Assembly (NCBI GenBank): GCA_015680635.1
Contig: JAABOA010000060.1
Coordinates: forward strand, 1 to 29,371
Source: Lunasporangiospora selenospora
Lineage: Eukaryota > Mortierellomycota > Mortierellomycetes > Mortierellales > Mortierellaceae
Direction of reading: 5' to 3'
Length of the DNA stretch: 29,371 nucleotides
In this document: in pieces, positions 1 through 10,639 of the stretch
Layout: each line of letters starts with the position of its first letter
Position numbering within the stretch: the stretch's first letter is position 1
Position numbers and translations under genes: made by a program
The notes under the pieces: generated by a model
Told to the model about the DNA's origin: nothing
Seen by the model: the letters and a program-made list of their open reading frames with translations, nothing else
The model's database searches: none

Positions 1-483
1 CGAGACACCAGAGGCCAAGTCACTGTCGCGCGGGGCATGGGCTGGATATGTTCCTTCCCAGAACTGTGCAACTGGTAGAAGTCTCCAAGAGTCTCTTCTC
101 ATTTTGTAGAGGAGGACAAGGATGACCGCGCTGAGGGTGCAGGGAAGCAGAACAGAAAGAGCGCAACGGGTCCACAAAGAGATATCTGTCGATCACTTAT
201 GCGACGCGGGTGATAGAGGCCAGGAATATCAGGAGGCTGTGCTGAGGACCTACAGGAGACTCGTTTGAACGACGGGTTACTTGACAGCATATAGACTATG
301 CATACCCATTTGAGACTTCGTTTACAACCAACCAAACAAAAAAGGAGTTGGATATATTCCTTCAGGTTGGCTCGCCACCATTCCCAGGAGGCTGGAGCCC
401 ACCAGGTGGTGCCTTGTATTGTCTTTTGAGTTCTATTTGTACACAAGTCATTAGGGTATAAGGGGGTGGTGCTTGTAGCCTTC
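1..483. other. Intergenic / 3' flank, no gene seen
   Basis: I see no convincing gene here. A 115-codon open frame on the minus strand (99-446) has no family resemblance, no biased composition and no splice context, and most likely covers the 3' UTR of the minus-strand gene ending at 484. The left edge may include the flank of a neighbouring gene outside the window. Confidence 0.5.
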
Positions 484-1059
484 TCAACTCAGTCGGTCAA
501 GATCAAGGGCCTTTGGTGACCCCTGGGTACCCATCGAGTTCCTTCTCTCGCGCACTGTGTTGTTGGAGGTGCCACCGCCATGACCAACAAGTGTTGTCAG
601 GTTGACGCTGTTCCTTTGGATACCCGTCGGGTAGGATAAAGACCCGCCCATATCTATCTCGCCATCGTCTTCGCTGACTGTGACAAAGTTGCCAGGTTCT
701 TGTTTCTTGTTCCTACCACTCTTGTATTTCTTGAGGACGACACCACCTATGGCCACTAGGGCGATCGCAACACCTATCACTATCCCCCAGTTACGCCAGA
801 CAATCGATTTTGAAGGCCCATCTTCAGAGTCAGACGTGTTGTTGTTCGAGGCATTGAATGGAGGGGGTGGGTCGGCTCCAAAGACGGTTGTAGGCGGGGC
901 TCTGGTAGAGCTCAAGGTCGCATTCGAGCCAGAGAAGAGGGAGACATTGGCTGTCTGATTAGCAGGAATAGTGGTTGGTGTGCCATTGATGACGGTAATG
1001 ATCAAATGGGTCTCCTTTGCCGGAGGCCACTGAATACTGGTCAATGTAGGAGCGGGCAT
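484..1059 (-). CDS. Single-pass membrane protein, function unknown
   Basis: I do not recognise a family. The 191-residue product has a Ser/Thr/Asn/Pro-rich first ~85 residues with several N-glycosylation sequons (NGT, NQT, NVS, NAT, NAS, NTS). One hydrophobic helix follows at about residues 92-112 (IVIGVAIALVAIGGVVL), then a basic stop-transfer stretch (KKYKSGRNKK) and an acidic/Ser-rich tail. This predicts an exposed, possibly glycosylated N-terminus and a cytosolic C-terminus. There is no N-terminal signal peptide. An in-frame stop lies a few codons upstream of the ATG and no acceptor site lies between them, so the start at 1059 is favoured; a missed signal-peptide exon cannot be fully excluded. 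The gene is divergent from the YbjQ gene, and the two starts are about 200 bp apart. Confidence 0.6.
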   Translation of the reverse strand: MPAPTLTSIQWPPAKETHLIITVINGTPTTIPANQTANVSLFSGSNATLSSTRAPPTTVFGADPPPPFNASNNNTSDSEDGPSKSIVWRNWGIVIGVAIALVAIGGVVLKKYKSGRNKKQEPGNFVTVSEDDGEIDMGGSLSYPTGIQRNSVNLTTLVGHGGGTSNNTVRERRNSMGTQGSPKALDLDRLS

Positions 1060-1263
1060 GGGAATGACGATCAGTTGAAGAGTTCACAATTATGCTCGAG
1101 CAGTGCCTTCTCTGAGCCTATGTGGATGAATCCAAAGAGGGAGACAGCTCTGTCCTGGTTGCGTTTGTCTGCGGAGTATCACGTGTACTATTTAGTCTTT
1201 AACCTTTCAGGTCGACCTTAAATCTCATTGCATCTTTCATCCCTTCCCTTCTCCAACATCACC
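1060..1263. promoter_or_regulatory. Shared divergent promoter region with a CACGTG palindrome
   Basis: About 204 bp separates the start codons of two divergently transcribed genes. A CACGTG palindrome (E-box core, the type bound by bHLH factors) lies at 1180-1185, followed by an AT-rich segment (tactatttag). A CT-rich stretch runs up to the ATG at 1264. The CACGTG is seen directly; its regulatory role is inferred. Confidence 0.4.
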
Positions 1264-2314
1264 ATGTCTGGTCAACCTGTTCGTGCCGTCGACCGTCGCT
1301 TCACAACCACAGCATTCGAGTACCCTGGTTACTTTATTGCCCAGGCTCATGGTGTCGTCCGAGGGTAATTGATCGAGCACGCATCCTTTTGTCAGCATTC
1401 CCTTACCGCGTTCTCAAGTCGGTGCTTCTTTTTTTCTATGCTTACAATCTCGCTTATTATCAAATACCAATGTGCATCCTCCCGAACCATCATAGCATCA
1501 CTGTGAGAAATCCAAACGTAAGTTCCTTCTGTTCATCTCAAATAAACCGTAATTTCAAGTCTAGACTCTACATAGTGTATTCATACCTTGACGTTCACTT
1601 CCTGGATGATCTTTAGGCTGGCAAAGCACTCATCGGTGCCTTTGCTTCTTTCACAGGAGGCGAGAGTGCCACCTATATTGAGATGGCTGAGAAGGCTCGT
1701 GAGCGAGCTTTCCTCCGAATGCTGGAGCACGCAGCAGCCGCCGGAGGCAATGGTAAAAGATACACAAGGTTCAATTTCAAGAATAGGATAAACTCTGATT
1801 ATTTCGACTAATGGATTTTCGACTTGTTTTCCCTTGTCCCTGACTCATGTAGCGGTCATTGGTGTTCAGTTCACGGGTCAGGAAATTCTCGAGGTTGGTA
1901 CAGCTGGTTTGGCGAGTCTCTGTAAATCTTGTGAAGAGTCGACCGTTTTATCTAACCGCCTTGAATGTCTACCCTATTTTTTTCCTCGATGATAGGGGTA
2001 ATTTTTTGGACTGTGGTTTATTATGCATGTTGCAGAAATGTATGTTGTAACAGGCACTTGCACTTTACTAAGCGAGTTGCTGTCATTTTCCACATTAATC
2101 ATTTAGAATGACTGAGGTTATGGCCTACGGAACAGCCGTGACTTTGGTCCCCCTTCAGCAGCAGGTCCACCAGCAGCCGCTTTATAGCCCTGTCGCGGCG
2201 CCATACGGCTCGCAGCCATTCGGTCAACAAGTCCCTCAGCAGCACGCTGTCGCCATCCAGGCAGGAGCCCCGCCACAGAGTCACGGCTCGCCAGTCCCAC
2301 CTGCAAAAAACTAG
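1264..2314 (+). CDS. YbjQ / UPF0145 (DUF74) family protein
   Basis: Proposed exons are 1264-1364, 1496-1517, 1617-1752, 1853-1897, 2036-2039 and 2107-2314, giving 171 residues. Residues ~18-115 match the YbjQ fold: a YPGYFIAQAHGVVRG start, an ITVRN strand, the gly-rich GAFASFTGGESATY segment, the helix EMAEKARERAFLRMLEHA, then GNAVIGVQF and a final strand ending AYGTAV. E. coli YbjQ forms a small pentamer and is annotated as putative heavy-metal binding; no reaction is established. After the domain comes a ~55-residue Gln/Pro-rich tail absent from bacterial members. Between exon 4 and the last exon no direct GT-AG join keeps frame. A 4-nt exon (2036-2039), flanked by ttgcag and gtatgt, restores it. 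A 2-nt exon at 1996-1997 is a weaker alternative. AATAAA lies at 2389-2394. Confidence 0.8.
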
Positions 2315-2662
2315 GATAGTTATCTCGAGGATGCAGTTCTGAACTCGATGTCGTAGAGCATCTACTCCCCTATATTACGGCGCCATATAATAAACATCCC
2401 CAGAAAAAAAAGATGATAGCGCTGGCCAACAGTCAGAATTGACCCCTTCTCTGGGAGGGACAACGTGGGTTATTTGACCAGGGGCAAAAGGGGGCAGGGC
2501 AACGACACGAGGCCAGGGTAGCAGTCACGCTGGTGAGCGTCGAACGTGTCTCCTTTGCCAAGCAGATCGAGAGAGGAAGCGGAACATCATTCCATTACTC
2601 AGAACAACAGACTCCGCATCGGCTTCGACATCCTCCTTTCTCACTCGCCCCGCACTCGCCTG
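2315..2662. other. Intergenic: 3' UTR and VPS35 promoter
   Basis: The YbjQ gene's AATAAA is at 2389-2394, and an A-run follows at 2403-2411. The rest (G-rich, then CT-rich near 2640) is presumed VPS35 promoter and leader. Overlapping 100-codon frames here run into VPS35 exon 1 in other frames and are not considered genes. Confidence 0.5.
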
Positions 2663-5600
2663 ATGTCATCCGCGCCAACGCCATCTACAGAGGACCAGGC
2701 CAAAATCCTGGACGAGGCCCTGGGTGTTGTCAAGGTCCAGTCCGCCCATATGAAAAGATGTCTGGTACGTTGTTGGCATGGAACTGTCAGGGTCTCTCAC
2801 AGGGACTCCATGTTGCGCACGCGCGCGCGCGCAAGATGGATGGAAATGATTTAGGTTGTCTTTTCACTAGGACCAAGTCATCTCATCAGCAGGACACATC
2901 TCTTTGCAATAATTAGGACAATAACAAACTCATGGATGGCCTGAAGCATTGCTCGACCATGCTCTCTGAATTGAGAACCTCCAATTTAACTCCCAAGAAT
3001 TACTACGAGCTTTGTATGTTTCCCACTCGGGCCAAAGCCAGGGAGCAAGAGTCCTCTTGCTTGTGAAGCGCTTTACTTTGTTGGATACAGTGTAGAGCAC
3101 GGCCTATCTAACATCGAATTATGACTTCGCTACAATTTAGATATGGCTATTTTTGACGCCTTGCGCTATGTCTCAACCTACCTCAAGGATGCCCACCAGG
3201 GCGGCCGCAACCACTTGGCTGATCTTTACGAACTCGTACAGTATGCAGGAAACATTGTTCCACGTCTGTACCTGATGGTTACTGTCGGCAGTGTCTACAT
3301 GGAAATGCCAGACGCACCTGTGCGTGAAATCATGAAGGATATGATGGAAATGTCCCGCGGTGTCCAGCACCCAACACGCGGTCTATTCCTCCGTTACTAC
3401 CTCAGTGGCCAAGCTAGGAACGCTCTTCCCGTGGCAATTGAAGATAGGTAAGTGAACCACATTTGATAAATGAAGTCAAGAGCTTCAAAAAAAAGATTTC
3501 CTGGTTTTACAGTAAGCGTACGTCTTGGTTAACATTGTCTACCATCAACAATGTATTGTGTGTCAAAATAGCCCAGAGGGAACATTGCTGGATTCGATCC
3601 AGTTCATCCTGACCAACTTTATTGAGATGAATAAGTTGTGGGTTCGCCTTCAGTTCCAGGGACACTCCAGAGAACGGGAAAAGCGTGAGATGGAGCGCAA
3701 GGAGCTCAAGATCTTGGTCGGCACCAACCTTGTCCGACTCAGCCAGTTAGATGGCGTGGATCTGAATATTTACCAAAACGTATGGCTATGCTATTATTAT
3801 AATTATCTTCTTTTGGTACCTCTTTACTATGTATATGCTCCTCTGTTGACTGTGATAGAAAGCTAACCCTTGGGTCAAATCTGCGTTACCAATGCTCTCT
3901 AGACAATTCTTCCAAGCATCTTGGAACAAGTTGTTAGCTGCAGGGATGTCATTGCGCAGGAATATCTGATGGAGGCAATTATCCAAGTAAGTGAGCCCCA
4001 TCGTCTTGGACAGTTTTTTATTCGACTGTTGTCCTCTCGCCTTTTCCCATTCCTTTTGCCATAGTTGGGGCTTCAGCAGCGAGCTAAACCTTTTTTCTTT
4101 CCGTTTCTATCGGTGATGATATTCTAGGTCTTCCAAGACGACTTTCACCTGCGAACACTTGGCCCCTTTTTGTCTGCGACCGCCCAGCTTCACTCTAGAG
4201 TGAACGTTAAACAGATTGTAATTTCATTGATCGACAGGCTTGCAGCTCACGCCGCAAGAGAGGCAGAGAACAACAATGAAGACGAGGAGTCGGAGCCATC
4301 AGCTGCGCCTTCGCCCAAGGCTGCCTCAGTAAGATCTAGCAAGTCTGAGACAGCAGACGATCAGCAGGAGGATGCTGCAGTTGAGGCTGTAGACGCGGAA
4401 GGAGAATCCCCTGAAGGCAAGGAGAAGGAGGATGAAGACGAGGAAGAGGCGAAGGAAGAGGACGAGGCAAAGGAAACTAGCGAAGAGCAGGAAGAAGCCC
4501 CAGCTACACCTAAGCCTACCAAGGTGAAGAAGATCCGTGGTATTCCTGTGGATGTTAAGCTGTTTGAGGTCTTTTGGAGCAAGGTTGTGGAGCTCGTCAA
4601 GGTAAGGCGCACTTTATGATGAAACTGTAACGATTATTTAAGCACAAAGTGCCTGCTGCCTACGGACACTCAATTTGATACAACGTTCTTCTATACTTAG
4701 TTCCGCCCCGACCTTTCCATTCAAGATATCACTGCCTTGCTTGTTTCTTTGATCAACTTGTCTTTGAGCTGCTATCCTGACAACCTGGGTTATGCTGACC
4801 AGGTCCTTGGCTTTGCAAAGGAAAAGATGATTGATTTTGCAGAGAACCCTGACCTGCAGCACAAAGACACTGTCGCCAACCTCCAGAGCTTGCTGACAGC
4901 CCCTATTCAGCATTATCCTTCGATCCTCATGCTTCTGGAGCTCCCCAATTTTGCACCCCTGCTGGCGCTTCAGCCATATCAAACCCGCCGCGCAATTGCC
5001 CATGCTGTGATTGGATCAATCTTGAAGAATGGAACTGTGATCAGTACTCCTGAGGAGGTGCATGGCGTCCTAGAGATTTGCTCGGTCATGATTCGAGATC
5101 AAAAGGACAGCGGTCATAATTCGAGCCCCTTCAGGAGCATGCGTAACATGCGCAGCGATGCTGCTAACCAAGATTATGAGGACTATGCTGAGGAGCAAGG
5201 CCGTCTTGCCCGTGTCATCCACCTGTTCAAGAGCGATGATCCTGAGGTTCAGGCAGCGGTACGTGTTTGCTTTGGATTAGGAAAAAACGATGAAAGGCTC
5301 GAGTTAGGTGTGGTGAAGCCGAAAGAAGGTTGTGTCTTGTCTAACCATCTTTGATGATGCCTACATTAGATCTTGTCCGCTGCCAGGAAGCAATTCGACA
5401 ATGGAGGCGAGCGCATCCGATACACTTTCCCTCCACTGGTTATTCAAGCCGTCAAGCTTGCTCGCAGATTCAAGCGAGCTCAGGACGATGATGATGGCTG
5501 GGAGAAGAAGTGTACTACATTGTTCCGATTTATTCATCAGGTTATTTCTATTCTCAACAGCAAGGACGACAACTCGGAGCTTGTATTACGTTTGTTCTTG

Positions 5601-6432
5601 CTCGCTGGTCAAAGCGCAGATGAGTGCGGCTTTGAAGAGATTTGCTACGAATTCTTTGTCCAGGTACGAGCATTGTGTCCCGATTTTCTGTCGTTCATTA
5701 GGTTTTTTTTTTTTTTTTTTTTTTTTGCAAGCTCGACATTTAATTTTTCCCTTCATTTTTTGAAACTTAATGCTGCACCAGGCCTTTACTGTGTACGAAG
5801 AATCCATTTCTGAGTCCAAGGCTCAGTTCCAGGCCATTTCCTTGATGGTTGGAACGTTGAGAACCACCACTTGCTTTACCATGAGCCATTATGATACCCT
5901 TATCACAAAGTGTGCTCTTCATGGAGCCAAGTTGCTGAAGAAACCGGATCAGTGTCGTGCAGTGTACAACTGCAGTCACCTTTGGTGGGGAACTACGATT
6001 GTTGATCAGGAAGGAAGCGACGAGGCCCGTCCATATCGGGATGGTAAACGTGTTCTCGAGTGTCTCCAGAAGGCGCTGAAAATTGCTGACTCTTGCATGG
6101 ACTCTGTGACGAATGTCGAGCTTTTTGTCGAGATTCTGAACCGATACATCTACTACTATGAGAAGGAGAACGACACAGTGACAGTAGAGTACCTTAATGG
6201 CCTCGTGGATCTAATCAACTCCAATTTGGTTCATATGGAGAACCCCGATCAGCATCCTCCTGCAGCGAATTCATCGTCGTTGGTGGATATTGATCCATCT
6301 CATATTGTTGAATATGTATTGTCCCATTTCCGTAACACGCTCTATCATATGCAGCGGCGCAAGGATGCTGGTGATGAAAAATACATGGATGTAGAGGCTA
6401 CTATGGCGAACGGAGATGTTGGTGCGCAATAA
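2663..6432 (+). CDS. VPS35: Retromer subunit VPS35
   Basis: The product is the central scaffold of the retromer, which recycles cargo receptors from endosomes to the Golgi. Nine exons join in phase: 2663-2764, 2917-3013, 3141-3447, 3572-3779, 3903-3986, 4128-4601, 4701-5258, 5370-5663 and 5782-6432 (924 residues; animal VPS35 is about 796). The PRLYLM motif needed for VPS26 binding is at residues 107-112. Other family landmarks are [71 protein letters not shown]-type repeats, [31 protein letters not shown] and [17 protein letters not shown] near the C-terminus. An acidic Glu/Asp/Ala-rich insertion of ~90 residues (about 311-399) lies between two helical repeats. The stop codon overlaps an AATAAA (6428-6433). 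Confidence 0.97.
5703..5726 (+). repeat. T24 homopolymer in VPS35 intron 8
   Basis: A run of 24 thymines lies in the last intron of VPS35, about 55 nt before the acceptor at 5780-5781. It may serve as an extended polypyrimidine tract, and its length is likely unstable and prone to sequencing error. It is entirely intronic, so a length error here would not change the protein. Confidence 0.9.
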
Positions 6433-7222
6433 AGTAAAAACTCTGGTGTTGTAAGAGGGTTCATATTGACTTTTAATGCCAAAGTCCTTGATTGTAATAT
6501 GACTGGAAGTTGTCGTTTGCGAAGGGGAGTTAAATAGGGTTAGGCGAGAGTAGTGAAAGAGTTGGAAACCATGGAGATGGAACTGAAAAAGAGCAAGGTG
6601 GAGCTAAGCATAGAGCTGAGACAGCGTTGGTCTCATGGAGAGAACTCCATAATTTTCGAGAAGTGATGTTGGGACTGGGAAGGGGATGGATCTTTCTCTG
6701 AATGGCTGAAGGCAACCCAGCAGGAAGTGTGGACCAAGGGCCTGACAGTCTTGATCATTCTCACATGCACACAAAGTGGATAGTCGGTAGCCTAGCGCAG
6801 ATTCCAAAGGTGGAGACATTGAAGCTGCTCCCCAACGGGTAGTCTCTTTGGGCTATCCCTGAGTGAAGACTAGCGTCAATTGCAAGGCAAGCCAAGTAAA
6901 CCTGTCTCGCCTTCTCAGCCAATTTTTGACCGATCCGAGTGACTGCATTTCTCCATCACGAGCGCGTGCAGATGGGGCGCTCTGAACTCTGTGCCTCAAG
7001 AGTTCAGGCACGTACAACTCTGGGGAGCCCTCTCTTCATCCATTCATCCTCGCCGCGCTTGTCGTCTCTCTTCTTTTTCTCTTTCGCACTCACATTCACA
7101 CTTATTCATCTTTTCTCATCGTCGCCTCCATTTCTCTTCATTCAGTAACCCTTTCTTCTCCTCCTCCATTTCTCCTTCTCCTTCTTCTCCTCTCTCCCCT
7201 CTCCCACAAACCTCAATTCCTC
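6433..7222. other. Intergenic: VPS35 3' flank and MCT1 promoter/leader
   Basis: About 790 bp without a credible gene. The left part follows the VPS35 poly(A) signal. The segment at about 7030-7222 is strongly pyrimidine-rich (repeated tctcctc and cttctcc blocks) and runs straight into the MCT1 start codon, typical of a fungal CT-rich leader. Short frames on both strands here are low-complexity artefacts of that composition. Confidence 0.55.
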
Positions 7223-10200
7223 ATGGCGTGCCCAGCTGTCCGAGCGGCCATCGCAGCCAGGAACGGTCTTGCATCTTCAGAGTCCATCGTCGGTCGAAAT
7301 GTCCCCGTCGTTCCAACCTCTAGCCTTCAAACCCGATCACGCAACCAACAACGTGCCTGGCTCTCGAGTAATGCCTCTACACAACATTCGACGATCTCTC
7401 CGTCCGCCTCACCTGCACCAAGACGGTCACCTTCGCCGGCCGCAGCTCGGTCACATCGTTCTCATTTCCTGTCGGCCACCTCCATCGCTCCGACATTTTT
7501 GGGCCCCATATCGACTCCGAGCATCCCTACCCCGTCTTCGCCCCCCTCCAACACCGCCACTACAGCGACCGGTGCCACATCAAGGACGTCCTCTGCCTCT
7601 TCCACAGCACAGACTGCAAATCGACCCAAACTTGCCCCAAGAAATCGACGATCGATGGTAATGAGTTGTGGATACAAGGAGAATATGTGTCTGTGTGTGG
7701 CGTTTTTGATCATTCTGTAATCTCATGAAAGTTAGTCAGATTTACGAGTATGACGACTAACTTTGTCACCTTTTGTCCTCGATTCTTTCATGATGCATGT
7801 GTAGACGTCGGGAGGGGGTAACAACAACAGTAATTGGGCCATCCTCTTTCCAGGTAGAGTATCAATGTGGTGTGAATACGAGAGGCGAGCACTGTGCACA
7901 ACACACACACACACACACGTCGGTGTATGTGTGTTAAGAAAGATGCATCTAGCAGAGTCTTGAGGAACATCTCCCCCAATGGATATCCATCCTCAACGGT
8001 TACATTGCCAGTGACCCGCTTGTCGTTCCTCCTTGTACACAGAGGGGAACCCAAAAGACAAAAAGAGTAAAATGTGGGGAAGCAACAAAGAACAAAAGAA
8101 AAATCAATAGGCACTGAAGCATTTGCGCAGAGCAATAAGGAGACACGAGGCAGTGAGCAGGGTGTGGCGGGCTCGAGTATGCGCAATGATATTCTGGGCA
8201 AGGTGGCCAGGTCGACAAAGGGGTCCAGTCAGTCCTTGAGGAAGGGGGAGGGGGGAAGGAAAGAAAGGGACAGAGAGGGTTCAAGGGTACATCTGGAATC
8301 GATGAATCATGTTGTCGTCTCCTTCTGGGCAGACTTGGGTCTGTCCAAAAGGAGATGAGCCGGGACTTGAACTCTAAAAACAACTGTGGTGCAGACGGGC
8401 CGGCCGGAGAGCAGCGAGCCAGACCGACCAAACGGACCGGACACCAAGTCAGTGACCTCCTGCCAAAAATACAAGCACGCCTCCCATACATCTATTTAAC
8501 GGACACTTCAGAGCAATGGCCACATCTCTTTTGCACAGGGGTACTTGTCCAACCCAACACATGGCCAGGGTGCATTCGCCATTACCCCCACCCCCATTGC
8601 AAAAGGACAGGTGGGAAGGGTAATCCTGAAACCTTAATTGACAGGTTACCTGGCAACTCAGCCCTTTCTTCCCCTTCCACCTCCATACTTACTTCCCCAA
8701 CCAACCAGCCAAAAGTCGTACTCGTGTGCACTTTTCGCGTCTCCGACTCGCTGGGACCCCTTCCCCGCACGCTCTTTTTTTCTATATATTTCTCACGATC
8801 ACGCCTTATGTTGGACCATTTTTCCACGCTCTCCCTTTTGGCCTTTACCATTTGTCTATTGGAAAATGGACAGTTGTTGTTGGGGAAAGGACAAGAAATG
8901 GCGTGAGGGGATTCTTTTTTTCCTTTACTTGCATCGCTGTGTCTCTGTTGTCCAGCGCACTAACCAAGACCATGCACGAATCTGGTCCTTCCATCTCTCG
9001 TTTTAGGCCAGGGATCGCAGTTTGTTGGGATGGGCAAAGACTTGTATGATACCTATGCCGTCGCACGGCAGGTGGTCGACGAAGCGGACGACGCCCTCGG
9101 AGGCACATTGAAGCATGTTATGTTTGAGGGCTCACAGGAAGACCTGACCAAGACCGAGAATGCGCAACCTGCAATCTTGACCACCTCAATTGCCATGCTG
9201 CGTGTCCTCGAGAGCGAACGCGGTTTCAGAATCGAAGAGTCATGCAAGCATGCACTTGGTCACTCGCTTGGAGAGTACTCGGCCTTGGTCGCCACTAAAG
9301 CTGTCACGCTTCGAGATGCCGTCAAACTGGTCGTAAGTTTTTTTTTCCGACAATGTTGTCTCGCTCCTTTTGCTCTGAGCGATTATTTTCGTCGTTGATT
9401 AAGGGCATTGCTCAAGGTTCGTCGGTCTTAACGTGTTCATTTCCCCCTCCCCCCTTTCCCCTTTGGATCATGGGTAACTGTAGCGTCTACGTGGAGAGGC
9501 GATGACCAAGGCCGTGACAAATAGAGCAACTGCAATGTCAGCGCTCGTTGTTCGTGCATCGAAGCTAGATGATCTCATCAAAGCAATGGAAGAGATCAAG
9601 AGCGGCCTCCCACCTGGTGAAGTCGCAGAGATTGCCAACGTGAACAGTGTAAGTCTCAATAGATCCCTGTGATGGAAAAACACAGAGAAAACGTATATTG
9701 TAATATCTTTCGCTCAACTCTTTGTCCTTTTTCTTCCCTCTCTATAGTCTTTCCAAGCAGTGATCAGCGGCACTGTCCGAGGGGTGGATCACGCATCAAG
9801 AATGCTTCAAGCTAAAAAGATTGCCGCTAGAGCTGTTGATCTGCCAGTATCGTAAGTGTGAAAGGACTTCTGAATAGTTCTAGACCCAAGTCATAAATGA
9901 ACATAGTGTTGACTATTTTGATTTGGTACAACTAGGGCTCCGTTCCATTGCAGTCTGATGCAGCCTGCTGCAGACGATATGAGAGAGGCACTCAAGGATA
10001 TTCAGTTCAAGAAGCCAACCATCAATGTCATCTCAAATGTCACAGCCAAGCCTGTATGTGAATGTTCTGTTCTCCAATGTCCTCTATATTCGCCAATGAG
10101 CTGTTTTCTCGTAAAGTCTAACACCAAATTGTCCTGTTTATCCGTCGGCTTTTTGAATGGTTTTAGATCACAAGGGTAGAGGATATCTCAGACTTACTCG

Positions 10201-10500
10201 TGCGACAGGTGACAGGAACGGTGGAATGGCACCAGAGTATCGACAACCTACGGACTTTGGACCATGTCCATGACTACATCTCGTTAGGACCTGGAAAGGT
10301 CTTGGCCAACTTGCTCCGCAAAGAATACCCCACTGACTTTGTCAAGTAAGTATTTCTTTCCTTGACCTTTAAAGGCGAAATCCGATCCAACCAACCCCTC
10401 TCTTAAGAAAATTCTGTGAAACTGACATTTGATCTCTTGTTTCTTTCTAATGTGTAGAACTGTTACCACTGCTGAGGATACTCGGCAATGGTCCCTGTAA
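7223..10500 (+). CDS. MCT1: Mitochondrial malonyl-CoA:ACP transacylase
   Basis: The enzyme transfers malonyl from CoA to acyl carrier protein in mitochondrial type II fatty-acid synthesis, which feeds lipoate formation. Exons are 7223-7657, 7805-7853, 9007-9332, 9484-9648, 9748-9851, 9936-10053, 10167-10345 and 10458-10500 (472 residues). The oxyanion-loop motif FPGQGSQ is split exactly across intron 2. The nucleophile motif GHSLG has Ser248, the malonyl-carboxylate Arg lies in RLRG (about 273), and the catalytic His is in SAPFHCS (about 364). The first ~145 residues are Ser/Thr/Pro/Arg-rich and nearly free of acidic residues, fitting a mitochondrial presequence but much longer than usual. 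Intron 2 (7854-9006) is about ten times longer than its neighbours. Identity is firm; the use of the first ATG and the lack of extra exons in intron 2 are inferred from phase. Confidence 0.93.
7854..9006 (+). other. Unusually long MCT1 intron 2 (1153 nt)
   Basis: The donor gtagag at 7854 and acceptor ttttag ending at 9006 join FPG to QGSQ in phase. Inside lie a (CA)n run (about 7900-7918), a purine-rich + strand block (about 8235-8290), a CT-rich block (about 8660-8710) and a tatatatt segment near 8783. Several 90-180 codon open frames occur on both strands, but they are low-complexity and unrecognisable. No tRNA, snoRNA or riboswitch could be supported. The last ~350 nt resemble a promoter plus leader, so an internal transcription start is possible. 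Confidence 0.7.
7900..7918 (+). repeat. (CA)n microsatellite
   Basis: Nine or so CA units lie inside the long MCT1 intron. A simple sequence repeat, likely to vary in length between strains. Confidence 0.9.
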
Positions 10501-10639
10501 TGTAAATATCCTGTTTGATATTGAGGTAGAAGAACCAAGACCTTATTTCTTTTTGGTAGTCCTCCGGCCTTGATGTCTGTGTACCCTATTCTGTTTCCAA
10601 ACAGCTCACCATGTGCGTGTAGCACTCAAACCAACTCCC

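Noticed and set aside
99-446. 115-codon minus-strand frame at the left edge
   Set aside because: No homology, odd composition, and it lies in the probable 3' UTR of the 484-1059 gene.
4361-4612. 83-codon Ser-rich minus-strand frame
   Set aside because: It is the mirror image of the acidic GAG/GAA codon run in VPS35 exon 6.
5345-5370. Box C-like tgatgatg near the VPS35 intron 7 acceptor, considered as a snoRNA
   Set aside because: No box D, terminal stem or adequate spacing; it lies only ~15 nt from the splice site.
8351-8374. tRNA-like T-arm on the minus strand (gagttcaagtcccgg)
   Set aside because: The T-stem does not pair, no matching acceptor strand lies about 72 nt away, and no D or anticodon arm is visible.
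8000-8491. 163-codon minus-strand frame inside MCT1 intron 2
   Set aside because: Low-complexity Pro/Ser/Phe-rich translation of purine and pyrimidine tracts, with no recognisable domain. The flanking exons join in phase across it.
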